Positions 47,801-54,396 of a DNA stretch of 54,396 bases are shown piece by piece (within the stretch, counting starts at the first letter, position 1; every line of letters starts with the position of its first letter). The DNA lies in NCBI RefSeq assembly GCF_020172685.1, contig NZ_CP083986.1, forward strand, positions 4,036,988 to 4,091,383. Reading direction: 5' to 3'. The notes beneath the pieces are model-generated. The model made no database searches. It was not told the DNA's origin and was given only the letters and a program-made list of their open reading frames with translations. The position numbers were made by a program, and so were the translations under genes. The stretch is from [Mycobacterium] nativiensis (lineage in GTDB: Bacteria > Actinomycetota > Actinomycetes > Mycobacteriales > Mycobacteriaceae).

Positions 47801-50800
47801 AGCACCCGAGCCCGCCTGACCGCCGGCACCCATACCTCCGGCGCCACCGCTGCCGGCGGCACCCCCGGCACCACCATTGCCGCCCGCACCACCCACAGCA
47901 CCGTCACCACCGGAGGTGCCGGCAGCCGCCGTCAGATCCGAGGCGGCGTCATAGCCGTTGCCACCACTACCGCCGACACCACCGGTTCCACCATTGCCGC
48001 CATTGCCACCGGCACCACCAACACCACCGAGACCCTGGGTGCCATCGGTCGAACCATGCCCGCCAGCACCACCATTGCCACCGACACCACCACTGCTACC
48101 GGCGCCACCGGTCTCGCCGGTGCCGCCGTCAGTGCCTGCAGTGCCATCCACCGACAACGCCGACCCATCGGTGCCATCAGTACCCGCATCACCGACACCA
48201 CCGGTTGCCCCGTCAAAGCCGCGACCACCCACACCGCCGTTGCCGCCATCACCACCGGCACCCTGGGCGCCATCGAAACCACTGGCCGCACCACCCGCGG
48301 TCAGACCACCCGCGCCGCCGGCACCACCATCGCCGCCCACACCACCAGCACCACCAGCACCGCCAGCGACCCCGGCCTGAGTGGAGTCGGCACCGACAGC
48401 GCCCTCAGCACCCGTGCCACCCTTGCCACCGTTGCCACCGGTCCCGGCCACACCATCGGTGCCGTTGGCGGCCTGCACTCCGCCGGCACCGGTGCCACCG
48501 GCACCACCCGCGGCGGCATTACCGCCGGCACCACCCGTCCCACCGGTCGTACCGTCGGCACCCGGGGTCGCACCGTCAATGCCCGCTGAACCCGTGGAAC
48601 CGTCACCGCCGGAACCGCCATTGCCGCCGACACCACCAGCACCCTCGGTGCCCGCCGTGCCGCCAGCACCCGAGCCCGCCTGACCGCCGGCACCCATACC
48701 TCCGGCGCCACCGCTGCCGGCGGCACCCCCGGCACCACCATTGCCACCGGCACCACCCACAGCACCGTCACCACCGGAGGTGCCGGCAGCCGCCGTCAGA
48801 TCCGAGGCGGCGTCATAGCCATTGCCACCGCTACCGCCGACACCACCGGTGCCACCATTGCCGCCATTGCCACCGACGCCACCAACACCGCCGAGGCCCT
48901 GGGTGCCATCGGTCGAACCATGCCCGCCAGCACCACCATTGCCACCGACACCACCACTGCTACCGGCGCCACCGGCAACACCATCACCACCAGCAGTGCC
49001 AGCCGTGCCATCCACCGACAACGCCGACCCATCGGTGCCATCAGTACCCGCATCACCGACACCACCGGTAACTCCGTCGAAGCCGCGACCACCCACACCG
49101 CCGTTGCCGCCATCACCACCGGCACCCTGGGCGCCATCGAAACCACTGGCCGCACCACCCGCAGTCAAACCACCCGCGCCGCCGGCACCACCATCGCCGC
49201 CCACACCACCAGCACCACCAGCACCACCGGCGACCCCGGCCTGCGTCGACGCGGCACCGACAGCGCCCTCAGCACCCGTGCCACCCTTGCCACCGTTGCC
49301 ACCGGTCCCGGCCACACCATCGGTGCCGTTGGCGGCCTGCACTCCGCCGGCACCGATACCGCCGGCACCACCGGCGGCGGCATTACCGCCGGCACCACCC
49401 GTCCCACCGGTCGTACCGTCGGCACCCGGGGTCGCACCGTCAATGCCCGCTGAACCCGTGGAACCGTCACCGCCGGAACCGCCATTGCCGCCGACACCAC
49501 CAGCACCCTCGGTGCCCGCCGTGCCGCCAGCACCCGAGCCCGCCTGACCGCCGGCACCCATACCTCCGGCGCCACCGCTGCCGGCGGCACCCCCGGCACC
49601 ACCATTGCCACCGGCACCACCCACAGCACCGTCACCACCGGAGGTGCCGGCAGCCGCCGTCAGATCCGAGGCGGCGTCATAGCCATTGCCACCGCTACCG
49701 CCGACACCACCGGTGCCACCATTGCCGCCATTGCCACCGACGCCACCAACACCGCCGAGGCCCTGGGTGCCATCGGTCGAACCATGCCCGCCAGCACCAC
49801 CATTGCCACCGACACCACCACTGCTACCGGCGCCACCGGCAACACCATCACCACCAGCAGTGCCAGCCGTGCCATCCACCGACAACGCCGACCCATCGGT
49901 GCCATCAGTACCCGCATCACCGACACCACCGGTAACTCCGTCGAAGCCGCGACCACCCACACCGCCGTTGCCGCCATCACCACCGGCACCCTGGGCGCCA
50001 TCGAAACCACTGGCCGCACCACCCGCAGTCAAACCACCCGCGCCGCCGGCACCACCATCGCCGCCCACACCACCAGCACCACCAGCACCACCGGCGACCC
50101 CGGCCTGCGTCGACGCGGCACCGACAGCGCCCTCAGCACCCGTGCCACCCTTGCCACCGTTGCCACCGGTCCCGGCCACACCATCGGTGCCGTTGGCGGC
50201 CTGCACTCCGCCGGCACCGATACCGCCGGCACCACCGGCTGCGGCATTACCGCCGGCACCACCCGTGCCACCGGTACCACCGTTGTCACCGGGGTTCGCG
50301 CCGACATCACCGACGGCACCGACTGCGCCGTCACCGCCGGAACCACCATTGCCGCCCACCCCGCCGGCACCCTGATCACCGACCTGACCGGAAGCACCCG
50401 ACGCCGCCTGGCCGCCCGCGCCAGTACCGCCGGCGCCACCGGCGCCCGCCGCACCCCCGGCACCACCCGCACCGCCGACACCACCGACTGCGCCATCACC
50501 ACCGGAGGTCCCGGGCAACGCAGCCGCATCCAACGCGGCGTCATACCCATTGCCGCCCATGCCACCGGAACCACCGGTGCCGCCGGTGCCGCCATTGCCG
50601 CCGACGCCACCAACACCGCCGAGGCCCTGGGTGCCATCGACCGAGCCATGCCCGGCCGCACCACCATTGCCCCCGGAACCACCGGCACTACCGGCGCCTC
50701 CGGTCTCACCGACACCACCGACATCACCGGCCGTACTCGCCGACGTCGAGGTGCCGTCGTTGCCGTTACCGCCGGTGTTACCGGCCCCACCGGTTACCCC

Positions 50801-53800
50801 GTCAAAGCCGCGACCACCCACACCGCCGTTGCCGCCGTCACCACCAACACCCTGGGCGCCATCGAAACCACTGGCGGCACCACCCGCGGTCAGACCACCC
50901 GCGCCGCCGGCACCACCATCACCGCCGGCGCCGCCGTCTTGCCCGATGCCACCAGCGACCCCGGCCTGCGTCGACGCCAACCCGGCAGCACCATCAGCAC
51001 CGGTACCGCCCTTGCCGCCGGCACCCCCGTGACCGGCGGTGCCATCGGCGCCGCTGGCGGCCTGCACCCCGCCGGCACCTATACCGCCGGCGCCACCCGC
51101 GGCGGCGTTGCCACCCCTGCCACCCGTGCCACCGGTGGCGCCGGCCTCCCCGGCGTTCACTCCATTGCCACCGGCCGCGCCCGTGGAACCGTCGCCACCG
51201 GAACCGCCATTGCCGCCGACCCCGCCGGCACCCTGGTCACCGACCTGACCGGCAGCACCCGACGCCGCCTGGCCGCCCGCGCCAGTACCCCCGGCGCCAC
51301 CGGCGCCCGCCGCACCACCGGCACCACCGGCGCCGCCCGCGCCACCGAGCGCACCGTCACCACCGGAGGTGCCGGCAGCCGCCGTCAGATCCGAGGCCGC
51401 GTCATAGCCATTGCCACCCGAGCCGCCGGCACCACCGGTGCCGCCGGTGCCGCCATTGCCGCCGACACCACCAACACCGCCGAGGCCCTGGGCACCGTCA
51501 ACCGATCCGTGACCACCCGCGCCACCGTTGCCACCCACACCGCCGGCACTTCCCGCCCCACCGGTGTCACCGACACCGCCGACATCACCGGCCGTACTCG
51601 CCGACGTCGAGGTGCCGTCGTTGCCATTACCGCCGGTATTACCGGCCCCACCGGCTACCCCATCGAAGCCGCGACCACCCACACCGCCATTGCCGCCGGC
51701 ACCACCAACACCCTGGGCGCCATCGAAACCACTGGCCGCACCACCCGCGGTCAGACCACCGACGCCTCCGGCGCCACCATCACCGCCCAGACCACCATCG
51801 CCACCGGCACCACCAGCAACGCCCGCCTGCGTCGACGCCAACCCGGCCGCACCGTCCGCACCATTCCCGCCCCGACCGCCATCACCCCCCCGCCCCGCGA
51901 CACCCCCACTACCCCCGCCGGCACCGCCGCTGCCGCCCGCACCGGCGTTGCCGCCGTCACCGCCTGCTCCGCCGGTCATACCCCTCGCGCCCGGAGCCAC
52001 ACCGGCGTCGCCGATCGCACCCGCGGCGGCATTGCCACCCGAACCGCCGTCACCGCCGGCGCCCAACAAGCTGCCGTTACCACCCCGGCCGCCGTTGCCG
52101 CCGCTGGTGCCCGGCGCCGCGGTCGGGTCGCTGGCGGCGTCGTAGCCGTTGCCCCCGTCACCGCCGTTGCCCTGCTGACCGGACGGGCCGTTACCGGCCT
52201 GCCCGTCCGACCCAGTTGTCGAACCGGATCCACCCTCACCGGCCGCGCCGGCCTTACCGACCGCACCGCCGTCACCGCCGTTGCCCGCATCCGGATGTGC
52301 GGCGCTACCGTCGGCCCCGCGGCCCCCGTCGGCGGCCACCCCCGCGTCGCCGCCGTTGCCACCGGTGCCGCCGGCGCCCTGGCCGCCCGCGGTCGCGCCG
52401 TTGATGCCCTCGCCGCCGGCACCACCGGTACCGCCGGCCCCGCCCGCCCCGCCGCTGCCGGCTGCGCCACCGGCACCGCCGTTGCCGGTCCCGCCGTTCG
52501 CGAACGTGCCGGCTGCACCGGCGACGCCGTCGCCACCGTCACCGCCGTTGCCTCCAGTGGCCCCGACACCGCCCTGGCCGCCGCGATGGCCCGTGCCGGA
52601 ACCGACGCCACCAGCGCCGCCCGCGCCGCCGGCCTGACCAACGATGCCGTCCACACCAGCCTCGCCCGGCTGGGTGCCGGAAATGCCGTTGGCGCCGGAC
52701 GCACCCGCGGTGCCATCGCCACCGTTGCCGCCGTCACCGCTGCCGATGGCGTTGCCGCCGTTCCCGCCACCACCGCCGAATGCGCCGCCGCTGCCTGCGT
52801 CGCCCCCGTCGCCCCGCTCGGTGCCGCCGCTGCCGCCGTCACCGCCGCTACCGCCGGTGCTGCCGCCGATTCCGGTGCCATCACCGCCATCACCGCCGTG
52901 GCCGCCGTCGCCGTCAGCGCCGGCGTCACCGCCGGCACCCCCGTTGCCACCACTGCCTATGCCCTGCCCGGCGCCGCCGTTCCCGCCGGTCCCGCCGTTG
53001 CCGGCCTCGGTGCCGCCCGCGCCGCCGGCACCACCTTCTCCACCAGCGGCATCCTCACCGCCACCGCCGCCGTTACCACCGGCCCCACCGTTGCCGATGG
53101 TTCCACCGCTGCCTCCTGCGCCACCGGCACCGCCGGCCACCCCGGGAGTCGTCGAAGTGAAGCCATCACCGCCGGCACCGCCATGGGTCTCGCTGGGAGC
53201 CGGACCCGATCCGTCGACCCCGCCGACACCTGCCTGGCCGGTGCCCGCTGCCCCGCCGGTTCCGGCTGCACCACCGGCGCCACCCGCGCCGACCTTTCCG
53301 GCGTCACCCGCGTTGCCGCCGGCACCGCCATCGAGATGGTTCGCATCGCCGTCCGCGCCGTCGCCGCCGGTACCCCCGGCTGCGGCTTTACCTCCGGCAC
53401 CGCCGTCGCCGCCGTTGCCGTTGACGCCCGCCGCACCGGTCAGCGAGGTTGCCGCTCCCCCATTGCCGCCGATTCCACCGGCGCCGCCGGCCCCACCGTC
53501 GCCACCGGCTTGTCCGGCGACGCCGGCATCACCGGGGGCCGCGCCGTTCGCCCCGGCCAATCCGGCGACTCCGTCACCGCCATGGCCGCCATCGCCGGCA
53601 TTACCACCGGCACCACCGTTGGCGCCGGTGCCGCCCGCACCGCCGCTCCCGCCGGCGCCACCACTGCCACCCGAAACCCCGGGCGCCGCATCAGGATCGA
53701 TCGCCTGGTCGTATCCGGCCCCGCCGTTGCCGCCGTTGCCGCCGGCGCCGCCGTTGCCGTCGTCCGCGTACGTGGTGCCGTCAGCCTCCAGGCCGCCCCG

Positions 53801-54377
53801 ACCACCGTTTCCGCCGGCGCCACCGCTGCCGCCGGCGGTGCCGTCCGGGTCGGCGGCGGTACCGGCGACACCGTCAATCCCGTTGCCGCCCTTGCCGCCG
53901 TTGCCGCCGGCCCCCGCGCGGCCATCGGCGCCATCGGCTGCCGCCACTCCGCCGCCGCCCAGTCCGCCGACGCCGCCCAGGCCCGCGTCACCGCCGTTTC
54001 CGCCATTGATTCCGGCGGTGCCATTCGGGTCGGCCGCCGTGCCGGCAGCACCGTCCGCACCGTCGGCCCCGGCACCTCCGTTACCGCCTGCCCCGCCGAC
54101 CCCGCCCACGCCGTCCACACCGCCGGTACCCGTCGCGCCGGACGACCCGAAGAACGTGGCGCCCAGACCGCCCGCGCCGGCCTGCCCGCCGGCTCCGCCA
54201 CTACCGCCGTTTCCGCCGCTGGTCGCATTGCCACCATTGCCGTCGCCGCCGCCGGCGAAAGTGCCTGCAGCCCCGTCGAAGCCGGCACCACCCGCGCCCC
54301 CGGCACCGCCGGTACCCCCGGCACCGCCGTTGCCACCGTTGCCGAGCCACGTCGAACCGGCCCCGCCGTCGCCGCCC
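44864..54377 (-). CDS. Giant PGRS-like glycine-rich protein, 5' end missing
   Basis: One uninterrupted frame of about 3170 codons built of GGAGGxGG-type PGRS triplets with spacer blocks such as GNGYDAASDLTAAAGTSGGD, GGAASGFDGAQG and GRGFDGVTGG. The stop is TAG at 44864-44866, after ...SHLIVIGG. The 5' end, and so any PE domain and signal, is beyond the contig edge; I call it PGRS-like and not PE_PGRS for that reason. The apparent start codon in the final bases belongs to adapter sequence, so the first true residue is not known. Internal repeats of 159 and about 288 residues are present. It lacks the C-terminal LLFGNGG-type ending common in PE_PGRS proteins. Such proteins are usually surface-exposed, often through ESX-5. 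Its length exceeds most annotated members. Confidence 0.85.
46776..47729. repeat. 477-bp tandem repeat within the PGRS-like gene, two copies
   Basis: Copies at 46776-47252 and 47253-47729 are nearly identical; markers at two ends of the unit (46823/47300 and 47222/47699) are both offset by exactly 477 bp, or 159 codons. Each codes for one block with GAGYDQLGETGLAGGNGG and GLNGAGADRAASGTDGDTGL. The frame is kept across the junction. Confidence 0.85.
47785..51940. repeat. About 864-bp tandem repeat within the PGRS-like gene, about five copies
   Basis: The marker gtcagatccgagg occurs at 47931, 48795, 49659 and 51384, spaced 864, 864 and 1725 bp (twice about 862); a diverged copy fills the last gap. 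The unit codes for about 288 residues, from GYDAASDLTAAAGTSGG back to the next equivalent. The copies at about 48649-49512 and 49513-50270 look identical where I compared them. Outer copies (about 50376-51940) are more diverged. Confidence 0.8.
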
Positions 54378-54396
54378 CTGTCTCTTATACACATCT
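54378..54396. other. Untrimmed sequencing adapter (Tn5/Nextera mosaic end)
   Basis: The last 19 bases are ctgtctcttatacacatct, the exact reverse complement of the 19-bp mosaic end used in tagmentation libraries. It is not genomic. Read on the minus strand it creates a false ATG and the artefact peptides MCIRDR and MYKRQ. Confidence 0.97.

Noticed and set aside
45545..48589. A 1014-codon plus-strand open frame opposite the PGRS-like gene, rich in Thr and Ala
   Set aside because: Gly codons GGN read on the other strand give Pro, Thr, Ala or Arg codons without stops. Composition alone keeps the frame open; it mirrors the repeats and has no domain or start signal.
46776..51940. Regularly spaced repeats that might suggest a CRISPR array
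   Set aside because: The repeats are coding, in frame, several hundred bp long and without unique short spacers. No cas genes are present.

Overview
The window is high-GC DNA from a mycobacterium. The evidence is gene content and order: a type VII secretion (ESX-4) cluster, paired cutinases, the alpha ribosomal operon, rmlBC, the mmsA-fadE9-mmsB valine pathway, secY-adk-map, a tandem pair of mycobacterial SAM-methyltransferases, sppA and a giant PGRS-like glycine-rich protein. The species cannot be fixed from sequence reading alone. The gene order (infA/alpha operon, rml, mms and secY together) resembles what I recall for rapidly growing mycobacteria rather than the split arrangement of M. 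tuberculosis. The last 19 bases are an exact transposon mosaic-end adapter, so the right edge is an untrimmed contig end, not biology.

Layout. 1-1.2 kb: 5' end of a secreted protein gene, divergent from an AraC-type regulator. 1.2-9.4 kb: ESX-4 machinery (Rv3446c-like, eccC4, eccD4, mycP4, eccB4), with no esxT/esxU pair where it is normally found. 9.5-10.9 kb: two secreted cutinases. 10.9-15.5 kb, minus strand: infA-rpmJ-rpsM-rpsK-rpsD-rpoA-rplQ-truA. 15.9-17.4 kb: rmlB-rmlC for dTDP-rhamnose. 17.5-25.8 kb: accessory block with an FHA-ABC-G exporter, a tightly packed monooxygenase/membrane protein/methyltransferase/secreted-protein operon, and a MacB/FtsX-type ABC pair. 25.9-29.6 kb: valine/methylmalonate-semialdehyde catabolism behind a palindromic operator. 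29.6-34.8 kb: DUF222-HNH protein, L,D-transpeptidase, HAD-like protein, a NarL/GAF two-component system and a MarR regulator. 34.8-37.5 kb, minus strand: secY-adk-map. 37.8-44.7 kb: two SAM-methyltransferases, a secreted phosphodiesterase, a serine hydrolase, a DUF732 protein and SppA. 44.9-54.4 kb: the 3' part (over 9.5 kb) of one PGRS-like gene built on large internal tandem repeats.

How the parts work together. The ESX-4 proteins form one membrane secretion machine. The alpha operon and secY-adk-map supply translation, transcription and Sec export; they lie on the same strand in the ancestral order, interrupted by about 19 kb of rml, accessory and mms genes. mmsA-fadE9-mmsB is a complete distal valine pathway. 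Points worth a second look: the missing esxTU; a small intergenic repeat family that runs into stop codons at two loci; a hairpin flush against the HNH gene start; several promoters that imply leaderless transcripts; the four-gene operon of unknown product at 19.6-22.6 kb; and the adapter-created false start of the giant protein.
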